64,000 bases of DNA from Branchiostoma floridae (Eukaryota; Chordata; Leptocardii; Amphioxiformes; Branchiostomatidae). This document shows positions 32,602 to 44,600 of this stretch, piece by piece. Below the pieces are notes generated by a model. That model made no database searches. It had not been told where the DNA came from and saw only the letters and a list, made by a program, of their open reading frames with translations. The stretch is from NCBI RefSeq assembly GCF_000003815.2, contig NC_049980.1, positions 11,347,816 to 11,411,815 on the forward strand, in the 5' to 3' direction. The translations under genes were made by a program, and so were the position numbers. Each line of letters begins with the position of its first letter. Position 1 is the stretch's first letter.

Positions 32602-35600
32602 ATGGCTGCCGCAGGTGCGGAAGGATTGTTGATTGACGTGGCCGGTGCGCGATCTGCTTCTGCTGTGAAGGAACATGATCAGGGCAGTCAGAGATACTGG
32701 AAGAGGTGAGAACTTGTCTGCTGTACCATTTTATTTTGACATTTTATAACATTCGCGGGAGAAAAGGTAGCGAGATTTGTGCCAACCTCGTCGCAATGTG
32801 CCCCCCTCCCACATAACTTTGTGGCATACTGGAAGTTCCAGTTGGTACACCTTTGTAGACAATTTCTTATAAAATCAACATTTAATTATCCTACCCAAGT
32901 CTATTACAAACCCCGCAGCCCCATAAGGTATGAATAAATCTTTTAAAAGTATAATCTTTATCATTATTTGCCAACAACAATTAACGCTAGTTAACCTTTA
33001 TTCGCTCAGTTACCTTAATTCGGTTTTNNNNNNNNNNNNNNNNNNNNNNNNNNNNNNNNNNNNNNNNNNNNNNNNNNNNNNNNNNNNNNNNNNNNNNNNN
33101 NNNNNNNNNNNNNNNNNNNNNNNNNNNNNNNNNNNNNNNNNNNNNNNNNTGAAAACAGCGAGGTCATAATTTGTAAGCTTATTATCTAATAGCCTACCGC
33201 TCTATGGGAGGATTGCGTCACCGTGTTGTTCGCCGGAATGGCAGAGATCTATCACATTCGCTTCCAGTTCACATTTATCATGCACAAGACAACTCAATAA
33301 AGTTTGTGTTGCTAACCAGTAACTGGACTCAAAGTGTGATCAATTGTCGAAAACCGTCTCTTTGTTGCCACAACCTCCCGCACTTGTGGCGCACTCGATC
33401 GAACGTCGCCATGTTTTTCCCCAGAAACCTACGGTCGCAACCGCGGGAAAAAGATTGGATGACGACATTAAAAGGCATTTATTAAACTTACCTTTAATAA
33501 CTCACTAACTCGCCTAGCCTTTTTCTCTTAGATTATTAAGCAGCCATCTATTAAACAATTTATGCACCACCAAAAGTGGAAATGATATGGAACATCGACA
33601 AATTAATTGATTTTACTCTGGTCCCCTTTTTTTAAAAATGTGAAAGTCCCAAGCCAGATCATGTAAACTGTTGCAAATACGGCCTTGAAGACGATACCAA
33701 CTGTCTCAGTACGGGTATGTTACACCGATAACAAGATTTGCACTGCATATTTGTCGACCACAAGTCTGACAGCAATGTTTTATATCATTTATTGTGGAAT
33801 CTTTCGTTCTTTGATCCAGGGCATTGACAACAGCGGCATATCAGACTTCACACCCCTTCATCTTTAGTGTTGTTGGCCGCCGGAATAGACCTTTGACACA
33901 AATATATCGGGTAACATTTTGCCGCGTGGAGGATGCAAAACACTGTACAGATGGTTGTACTGCAAACTGATGATTACCCGCTTGGAAATAGCCACAGCAC
34001 GCCGTTCAAGTTGCAACGAAAGGTGCATAAGTTTCATGGAACGGTATGGCGCCAGGATCGATTCTACGTCACGGTCTACTGACCCAACAACCTCATTTTT
34101 TTACCAACGCGCTACTGCGTGTGACGGTAAATACTCAGCGGTAGTTGTCGGGATTTTTTTGTTGCCTGAATAAGTTTGTAATCTACAGCGCTCCATTCAT
34201 GTCAAGAAAGGAACAATAGCTTCAGCATAAAGTAATTAGCAGCGGACAAACATAACGAGTCTCGTCAGAACGAATAAAGGTCACGCCCTCCGGGAGCGCC
34301 GTCGTTCTCAACGCAACGCGACGGTGTTTTCAAATTGAGACATTTTCATATTAGCATGGTAGGAGAGAAAATACATCGTGGATGGGATGAATGACAAAGG
34401 TAAACAACAATATCACCATGTTGAATACAGAAATTATGCTTTGTTCTTCTGCCAGATTGGAATAAGCTGACTCTTGGTGAAAAACGCAACGAATAAAGGT
34501 TAACTAGCGTTAATCAAATTATAGATAAATATGAGAACAAAATAAATCAAGATTGAAGAAAACACGTTGCCAACAAATTGTTCACTGTGCTATAGTACTA
34601 GCAAATTAAAGTATTCTTTGAGAATTCTGGAGAAGAAAGGAAGAGATTGTCAGTGTTGCACCAATATGTACTTTGGTGGGTATCAATAATCACCAGGTGT
34701 ATTTTGCCCAAATTATGAGTAATGTGGTCGAGGCATCTCCTCGAGCACGGGACCCCCATCTTACGTCCCTACCGGAAGACGATTTCGTGGAAAGCTTTGT
34801 GAGGCTACAGCAATCTGGTCGTTCTTGGTTGGGGGTCTCCCATCCAAGCACTGTCCGGACCGCGGGTTGCTTAACTTCCAAGATCAAGGGATCGGGTGTA
34901 CCAGTGTACAATTGCAGTAAATAGTTTTGGGACAATAATTCCAGCTAAACCTGATGTTACCTTTCTTGTTGACAGAACTGAGAAGAGACAATGGGTGTTG
35001 GCATATTTCATCGGCAATGCAATCCTGTACGCCTCCCGGGCCGCCATGCCTGTCTGTGTACCCGCCATAGCCAAGGAGTTCAGCTGGGACAAAACTGTGT
35101 CTGTGAGTAAATAGAAGTACTTTTCTAGAGTGTGCATGATTTAATTTTTTACACACATAACTTTTGTGTACAATTACAGTAGTATAGTACAGAATTCACA
35201 GGACAGAGGTTGATGATGATAAATGAATTGATTGATACAAGAGAATTGACAGACTCCCTTCATTGTTTTGAACAGGGCAGTGTTCTATCAGTGTTTTTCT
35301 GGGGCTATGCATCAACTCAGGTGTTAGGAGGCTACCTGAGTGACAGGTGAGTGTACAACTCTTGCTTTCTCTATCTGGTTTAGCGTCCGCTGTTCCCCAT
35401 CTTGTGAGGGTTGGACATTGCAGGATGTTGCTCAGGTCTGCTTGCTGATCTCCAGGAGATCAGACAAAAGCAACATGTCAATTTAGAGGACACACACATA
35501 GATATACAACAAATGTACAATACCTTTTGAATTATTATTATTTTTTCAAAATCATTTTTTGATAGATTAAATGCTCTTTTCTTCCACCTTCTCTCCAGGT

Positions 35601-38600
35601 TTGGAGGTGAGGTAATCTCCATGGTTGCTGCTGTTGGCTGGTCCACGATCACCCTGCTCTACCCACAGCTCCTGTACCTCTTCAGTTCACATGACACATG
35701 CATCAGGTTTGTCATCCTGTGCAGAATCCTACACGGGGCATGTCAAGGTAAGGCACTACCAGTGACTATAGTCTACATGCAATTTTCTTTCTTTTCAAGT
35801 TCATTTTGTATGGGTATAAGGTAAACATGTCTTGATATTCATTGATTCAATTCTAAGTAATATTGCATCATGCATGCTTTCTCCCTTTTTTTGTGCTCTG
35901 ACTTACTCCTTCATAGTCACTCTTGCAAAACTACGAAAGCTTCACCCTCCTTTTTCAGCACTGGAAACCAGTGCTGAAGATGGCTTCAGCACTGGAAACC
36001 GAGTGCTGAATGTTCGTCAGCACTGGAAAACCAGTGCTGACGCGCTCTCAGCACTGGAGACGCCGGCTTCAGCACTGGAAACCGAGTGCTGAATGTTCGT
36101 CAGCACTGGAAACCGAGTGCTGACGCTCTCAGCACTGGAAACGCCGGCTTCAGCACTGGAAACCGAGTGCTGACGAACATTCAGCACTGGAAACCCAGTG
36201 CTGATGAACATTCAGCACTGGAAACCGAGTGCTGAGAGAGCGGGAGACTAGAAGTCTCACAGCACCCCGGCCCTTTTCAGGGCCCCCCCCAAATCTTTCC
36301 CAAAAGGGCTATATCTATCACAAATTGACACAATAAAGTTGTTTGCAATCCCGTTTTAATGATATCCATTCCTTATACATTTCAATTATACAAAACAACA
36401 CAAATTCAGGCTTTTTTGCATCTGTATCTATCTTACGTTATATCAAAACCGCCGTTCGGGGTAACACACCAGCTAAAACTGCATAAACTTGAAAAACCAT
36501 CTTTATTAGTACCGTATATAGTACCGCTTTCAGTACTTTGTATCTATACTCTATACATACACCAAGTTACACAGTCATTAAATTGAATAGCACAACCAAA
36601 AGTTAGCCTGTTTAGGCTATAGGCACACTCAGTGTGTCAATAGCCACAGCGTTATTTTTAATCAGTATACGTCAAGTACCGCTCTCAGCACTAGGACACT
36701 CCAGTGCTCGAACTGAGACTTCGGCACTGGTTTGAAGAACGTTCCAGTGCTGAAAAGACGTCAGCACTCGTTTTCCTGTGCTGAAGATTGCTCAGCACTG
36801 GTGTTCCAGTGCTGAAGTGCCCCTGAGCACTGGAAAATCGAGTGCGGAAGGCGAAGCTTTTGTATATCAGCACTCGGTTCCAGTGCTGACGGCGGTTTCA
36901 GCACTGGGTAACCAGTGCTGAGTGACCTTTGACCTGACCCGTCGCCGCCCGGGCCGCGAGTTCAGCACTGGAGCCGAGTGCTGACGAACATTCAGCACTG
37001 GAAAACGTCTTTTCAGCACTGGAAAACGAGTGCTGACGTCTTTTCAGCACTGGAAAACGAGTGCTGAGGGAGCTTCAGCACTGGAGAAAGGCCGATCAGC
37101 ACTGGAAAACGAGTGCTGAACATTCTTCAGCACTGGGCGCCGAGTGCTGAGTCCGATTCGACCATTGTTTTCAGCACTCGGTTCCAGTGCGGAAGGTGAA
37201 GCTTTCGTAGACTTGCGTCACTCTTGAATTTATTAAACTTTAAAGTTGTAGCTCAGGACACACTCTGTTTCTTGAGATAACACCATAGGATCCTGCTGAA
37301 TTCTTCCTGCAAAACTGCAAGAAATTATCCCAAATTAACAACTTAAGCCCTTTTGTGTGGTGACTCTCAAACGTCAATCTAAACAGGGTTCTCCCCAGAG
37401 AGTGGAATAAGGGAGGCCCTCCACTATACTCTCAGCCAGCTCCACTACACTATTTTTCAAATTTAGTGTGTTTCTTCCCTATTTTCTTTGTTAGTTTTGC
37501 TTAGATTAATGACAATTCACAGATTTTTGTACCAGGTGGCATCACTTTTCTAGTCAGCATTGTCTGCAAAAACTTGTGAATGAGCAATGATCAAAACAAT
37601 AGTAGTTTTGCCACTTCACAACAAAGGAATAACAACAGTATATTATACTTGTAGTATTTGACACCCTCTGTCATTGCAAAATGAACGGTGATGGTGGCAT
37701 TTTCATGAAAGTGCAGCGCGTTGGTGCGGGTTATTTTTGCCAGCCCCTCCACTATACTAAAAAATTCTGGGGAGAACCCTGCTAAAGTATTAATATTTTA
37801 ACGGCTGGGCATGAGAATACAATAATTGTATTCAAGCTGCTTGTCACAAGAATGCTGGTTGCACAGATATAGAAATATCAACGTATACGTTTTCTATATG
37901 TGTTCCAGATTAAAATCCAATTATACTAAATTCACCCCCCTTCCCCTTCCATGTACCCTCCAGGTATGCACTATCCATCCTTTACTAGTCTTCTGGCCCA
38001 CCGCATCAGAGATACAGAGCGTGCCCTGGCATACAGCATAGTTAGTGCAGGCTCACTTTTCGGGTAGGTTTATTTTTTTACCTATACATGTAACTCATGT
38101 CTTACCTTCTTATGGCGTTAGGTGTGGCTTTCCCTGCTGAGTCCAGCCTTGTTGCCCAAAATGTGAAAACTGACAGAACAGCCACGTATACTATCATGCA
38201 TTCTGGAATCAAATTTGGGTGAGTGCCCAACCTAGTCTTTAGTATCATTGATAGAATGTCTGTATGATGAAAACAAACGTTACATTTCTACACATCTAAG
38301 TATAATGACAATTTACAAGTGCACAACAAACCATTACTGATTGCTTGATTTACATGTATTTACACCCATTGTCTATCTTCCTGGTATCGTATTAAAAGGG
38401 ATATAAATAATTACAATTCTGGTTCAGAATACTGTGAACTCATTTGCAAGGACATAATTTTCAAGTGGAAGCAAAGAATTAAGTTTTCAGTTCATTCTAA
38501 GTTCACAGTTATGCTGTTCAGCAGTAATGCATGTTTGTGGTATCATGAATTAAATGGAAGCTAGGGGTCTTTGCAAAAACACAAAATTTTAAGATTTACA

Positions 38601-41600
38601 GTTTGGAATTTGGGCTTGCAGTTTTGAATTATTATTTCTTAAAATGCTTTAACTTCTTTAATTTCCTTCATTCTTTCTGCCCAGGGCCCTGTTGATGGGT
38701 TGTTTTGGCTCCATAGTGCTGGTGCATTTGGGGTGGCACACCGTCTTCTACGTAACGGGTGTGGTAGGTCTACTGTGGGCGGCTGTCATGAGAATATTCT
38801 TTGTGAGCAGGAGAAACATTGTGTCCATAAAATCCCTCAATGGTTCCAATGAGGAGAAGAAGAGGCCACACATGCCCTGGAGAATACTCTGTAGGAAAAC
38901 AGCATTTCTGTGAGTAGTAGCTATGGGACTTGAGGTTTTACTTCTAGCTGATCATGATGGAGGTGTCACAGTCTTTCTCTTGTGATTTATCTGCATATGT
39001 GTGAATCACTGTTTTATAATAAGTTTTTCAAATAGGATACAAACATAGTAAACGTTAACAATATATCTATGAAGGTTAGACATCAAGGTAGAACATTATT
39101 AAGTAATACAAAATCAATAAATCAATCAATCAATCAACTAGTTTCTAGTTTCTCAAAAGAGTCAGATGTTTCAGAAAACATGAACTGTCTGACTGTCTGT
39201 CTTCAGTCACAGAGAGTGTAACAGAGAATGATAAGATTTCTGTTTTTTTTTGTCTGCAGCTCTGCAATTGTTGCCCATGTCTGTAACAACAACCTGTTCT
39301 TCATCATGTTCTCCTGGATGCCAACATACTTCCATGAGACATACCCAGACCAGAAGGTAGGTTCCAAGATATGTCTACACACAATCAGTTGCTAGGCAGA
39401 CAAAAAGACAGGTAGGCAGACAGACAGACAGATAGGTAGGTAGGCAGGCAGACAGACAGACAGATAGGTAGGCAGGCAGACAGACACTTACACGTTCTAT
39501 CAAAGCGTGTCTGAGATGCGTCAAAGAAGTTGTGTCATGGTACAGTAGCACAATGTTGCCTTGTGATCTTGTGATCATTGTATTGATAGTACATGTACAG
39601 TTAATGGGTGAAAGTTGCTATGTAAAGTACTCCTAGCAGATAAGTGTAGTTGTTCCTGGTATAACATGTAGTATTTTCTTTTTACCTTTTAGTGCAATGT
39701 ACACGACATTCAAAATTTACTTACTTTGTTCATTGAATCATCAGGTATGTACCATTTCTAAATGTACAAAATGTTTATATGTTTGATTCCAGGGTTGGAT
39801 CTTTAATGTAGTGCCATGGTTGGTGTCCATGCCTGGCAGTGTGCTCTCAGGATGGATTGCTGATTCTTTGATAAGAAAAGGTACATTGAATTCTAGAATT
39901 TGAGTGATTTGTTTTATAATGGGTAGGGTCTTCAGTTGATTAAGTGTAATGGTACCAAGTTAGCTTATGAGTAAAAGTTAGGACAATCATTGCAGTTGTG
40001 ATGGCTTCATGCAGTTTGTATCCAACCTGCCAGGTGGTGCTGTTACTGTATTGGAAAATAAAGCATGTCTGTTGTGTTGGTATTTCACTGTTTTACCTCT
40101 TTCATATCTTATTTCAGGAACAAATGTCACACTAACAAGAAAGATGGTTGAGGTAGGTTAAGTTTACACTTCCAAAGTTACTTGCATGTACCCTATTACA
40201 ATGTTAAAGTTATCCCTATACTAAGTTCCAGTTTATTTGAGTTTTGTTAAAATGACACAGGAGCCCAAATATTAAAGTACACTTCCTTCAATCTGATGTT
40301 AGTGAACATTAAACTTTTAATTCCATTCATTATGCCTTCATGAACAGATGTGATAACATACAACTGCTGGTTACAATAACGGAAATGCTTTATTCTCAAA
40401 AGAACATTTCATTTTAGTTGTATTTCAGTTTCATCAAGTGATGTCAACTCCAAGCACTTAATTACATGCATGTTCATGTACAATGTACAATGTACAATGC
40501 ACCATCATTGAGAAATATGTCATCATTTTGTTTTCTTGTACTGGCATTGTTGCTAACACCAAGTGAGCAGCAAGTCATAAAAAACTGGGCATATGATTAG
40601 TACATCCTCCCTGAGCAGAAATACATGCTTATAACATTTGTGTTATTTTGTTATTCTGTGGATTGTAGGTATTGGAGGCCCAGTTATTTGTTTACTCCTG
40701 ACAGACTATTATTTTGTTGTCCTGTAGATTGTAGGTATGGGAGGACCAGTTGTTTGTTTACTCCTGACAGACTACACGAACAGTTTTGTGATGGCGCTGA
40801 TGGCTGTTTCCATGGGGATGTTCAGCCAGGCCTTCCACAACAGTGGGGTGCTTGTCATACCTCAGGATATCGCTCCTTCGTTTGCTGGTGCCGTCTTTGG
40901 TAAGTTTAGCATTCCCACTATCGTGACTGTGCAGTTTAGGCTATATAAGTGTACAAAAAATATACATGTACAAATGTACATATATCTTGTTTGGTTATCT
41001 GATTTGTACTACCATTCTGTGGCTTTCTATTTGCAATTAGTCATTGTGTTGGTACTCAAACTTTTTGTTTGGGAATAGATAACGTGATGCACCTAGAGTA
41101 GATATTTAGGTGTACAAAAAATGTGCTGGGTGCACAGCATGAAATAAAGTAGAATGTCTGCAAAATGTAATTACAAATATTGCTGCCTATCTTTAGAGCC
41201 TGAAGCTGAAATTCTATAGCTAACTTAAAAAAATATTAGCTATTACATCATTGTACTGCATCCTGGATTTGGTATTCTTAAGTGTCCGTTTTTTTAAATT
41301 TCAAAACAAAGGAAATAGCTTACCCTTTGGATAAAGGTGAACTAACATTACATACATTGTACATGTACAATGCAGGACTGACTCAGTGTGTTTGCCTTGC
41401 AGGTGTCATGAATATGCTGGGTGCCATACCAGGTAAGAAACTTGCTACACCCTTTGGGGTCTTCTTGTCTTGTCGTTGCTAAGGAAGATTTATGAATGGT
41501 GGTGTCATACATGTAGATAGGGCAGGGTAAGGTGTCATAGATGGCTATGTTAACATGTGTGTCAACAACAGGGAACATATACAAATGTACATGTATAGAA

Positions 41601-44600
41601 ATAGTAGAGTTGGAGAAGGAAACAAAGGGAGATTTACACATAGTGACTAGTGAGTATACCATTATTAATTAGGAGAATATTAATTAAGAATGAAATTAAG
41701 GGAGAGGGAAATACTCTCTAATTAATTGGAGTTGGAATATTTGATAATTGGTTCATTAACTGCACTCATTAGTCTGTCTCTGGGGTGATTGGTTCTGTAG
41801 AATGTTTGCGGTGTTATTATTTAAGCTGAACTCTTCATCCCAAAATTATCACACCGCAAATATGCACTTCCAATGTACTACTTCTACTGTGTGGCAGAAT
41901 TACTTAAAATGTGAACTATAAAAAAACACCGCAAAAAAACTTTGTTCCATTTCTAAGCTTTTTGAAAATAAATTAATTTACAGTAAAACCACAATCCTAT
42001 AGAAACCTTAAGCCAAAGCTGACACAGTGCTGTGAGGATGTATGTAAGGCCACAGCAAGTAAATTTTATGGATGACATCCTCTGCAGACTGCAAAAATAA
42101 GAAGAAATGGCAAAAAAAAAAAAGATGGGTAAAAAAAAGCAAGATGGCAAATTTTCAAAATAGACATTGTAACAAGACTTGAAGTGACAAAATATGGCAT
42201 CACAGCCAACAAGGCATTCATTCCTGTATTTAATAAGTGCACCAGTGTAGTTAAAGTGACACTAGTGTGGTAGACTGGTAACTACACTCATAGCTTCCAT
42301 AGTTCTGCCACTCTTACAACTATCTATCAAGTTTCACTTCTGCAACTACAGTCAATGCTACAGAGTCTCTAGTGTCAATTCTACATTCAATAATTTGGTT
42401 ACAACACAACCTTTACCCATTTTCGTCTATTCGGCCTTCCCTGAAGAAGAAAAAAATTCTTGTTTTTTTTCTGAAATCAGGCGAAAGTTAATGAGTGCGC
42501 GGATGTCATCCATAAAATTTACTTGCTGTGGCCTAACATACATAAATTGCAAAGAACATGACCCACAGCATTTTCCATAGTCCTCCATCATAAACCACAA
42601 CTGTATCATCTGTTGGCATTGTCAGCAAAACAGATAGAAACAAATTAAATGCACACGTGAAGCAAATTGTTGTGCAATAAAGTTATATATCATAATTATA
42701 TACTGTAGACTTTACTCTTGCAAATATCAATGAAAAAAGGCATCAAGAGTTTCCTTCTGGTGTCTAATTCTTTTCAAAGTTCGATTTTTCCTTCTCAACT
42801 CATTTGTCTTCATGTATCAAAAGTCGTGTGAAGGATCTCATTACACTAATGCATTCTTTGGGGTCTCTCACATGTAAGACATCACTTTGTATTACTCATT
42901 TCATCACACAAACATGATTGGTGACAAATCCTTTATCTGTGTGATGCATAGATCTTCTGAAACCATTCACTCAATCGACATGTTCTCCATTTAATTTACT
43001 GTGTATGTGTGCATACCAGCAGTTGTGACTTGCCAAGTCATTATGAGTGAAATTAGGGTTTGTAAAGAAATTTGGATATACATGTACATGTACAAAGCTC
43101 TGTTGCCATTACATAAGGGCTTAGAAATGCAGATATGAGTTGTTGGTAATGAGTTTAGTTATGATAACATTAACTAAAGATATCTACTTGATTAGTGCAT
43201 ATATACACTGTAGGTTGGTCCATTAGTGTTATATTTTATATTCTTAGACAAAACTTTTTTGGTAATGTAACTGCAATAACATAGACAACTATACAGACCC
43301 AAAATGATACCTCCCCGTGAGTTATTAGTAGCCTCTTCCATGGATATTGTCCATCATATCTGTTGTACCAACTCTTAACTGTACCTACTACCACTCTGGC
43401 AAGTCTGGCCCATGTCCCATGTAGTCATCTTGCCACTCACTTAATACCATCATCACACATGACAATGTATTCAACTAAATGTGTACACACACACACCTGC
43501 ACAAACACACACACACACACACACACCAAAAGCAAAGACTATGTACACTGAGTCAAAAATGTACATTCTCCAATAGCTGTGTATCATCTTTCTATCTATG
43601 GCTAGTGACATGTATGTTATACATTGATACTCTTGTACCAAGAAACTTGGCACAGGAAGCTCCAGTTCTTATCTTTTTCTGAACTAATCCTGGTCATCCT
43701 TCATCATAATACTCCATAGGCCTTGCTGTCATGTCTATTGCAGGGCTCAAGATGATGACCCAGAAACTTGAAAGATGATCGCGATTTCCTTTCCCAGTTA
43801 TCTCCCTTTATTACATCTTAAGTCCCCGTGGACTGGTGACGTCCTGTTGGGAAGCCCTGTGGATCTGACCCAGTGGCACGGAGAATGTATCGTCAAATCC
43901 CACAGAGTGCTGTCACAGTTGCTTTATCCTTGCACAAAAGTTCTTAGATTACATCCGGAGAAAAAGAGTTGATCAAACTTTTATCGGCTGATCTAGTTCT
44001 TAAATGCTTTGTGATAGGAGGTATTCTAAAGCAATAAAAGGAAAGCCACTCCCAATTGCAGAAGGGATAAGAAGGTTGCCGTGAGGTTAATTGGTCATGT
44101 GGCACAAAGCCTTTGGCCAAACCAAAAGGAATTATTTGATGGGACCCTGTCATTATGCAAGGTGCACTAGAGGCTGTGCCACCATATATGTCACAGATCA
44201 CTTAATGAATTTCATAGATATATAAAGACTTTTTTTTTACATTTTGTGTGTTTTGTTATCATTTATATCATACTTTAACATCTGCCATCATACTCCAAAT
44301 ATGAAATCAAGGATCACACAAATCCAATTTTGGTCACTGTCCAGGGCGCTCAAAAATTGCCATCTAGTGGAAAATTGTCCCAACTGTGTAAAGATATGGA
44401 TCTGAGGACTGATGTGCACAGTAAAAAAGCCATATAGTGCTAAGCTTGCATGGGATACTGCCAAGCTTTGAGTGTTGAACAAAAATGTACCTACGTTTTC
44501 TTCCTTATCTTAGTGCTTAAAATCTGCTGCATCAAATTTTATGTCTGACTCAGTAAGTTTTATAGATTTGAGTGGGTGTCGAGGAAAGATACCAAAAGCT

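Noticed and set aside
32930-33169. 79-codon frame through the N run
   Set aside because: It exists only because N codons are not read as stops.
34834-34905. Functional 5S rRNA gene
   Set aside because: Only the internal promoter-like part is preserved. The 5' start is diverged and a non-5S body follows, so it is a SINE head.
34673-35156. Open frames around 34.7-35.1 kb on both strands as separate genes
   Set aside because: The plus frame at 34673 is a 5S-headed SINE. The minus frames are antisense to SLC17A9 exon 2.
35956-37190. CRISPR-like or repeat-protein reading of the CAGCACTGG arrays
   Set aside because: Spacers are not unique and of constant length, the organism is an animal, and the repeats are palindromic units of a transposon. 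The open frames at 35832-36211 and 36691-36873 are artefacts of these repeats.
37964-38218. Exons 5a and 5b both included in one SLC17A9 transcript
   Set aside because: The 58-nt gap is too short for normal splicing, and the combined 197 nt breaks the frame.
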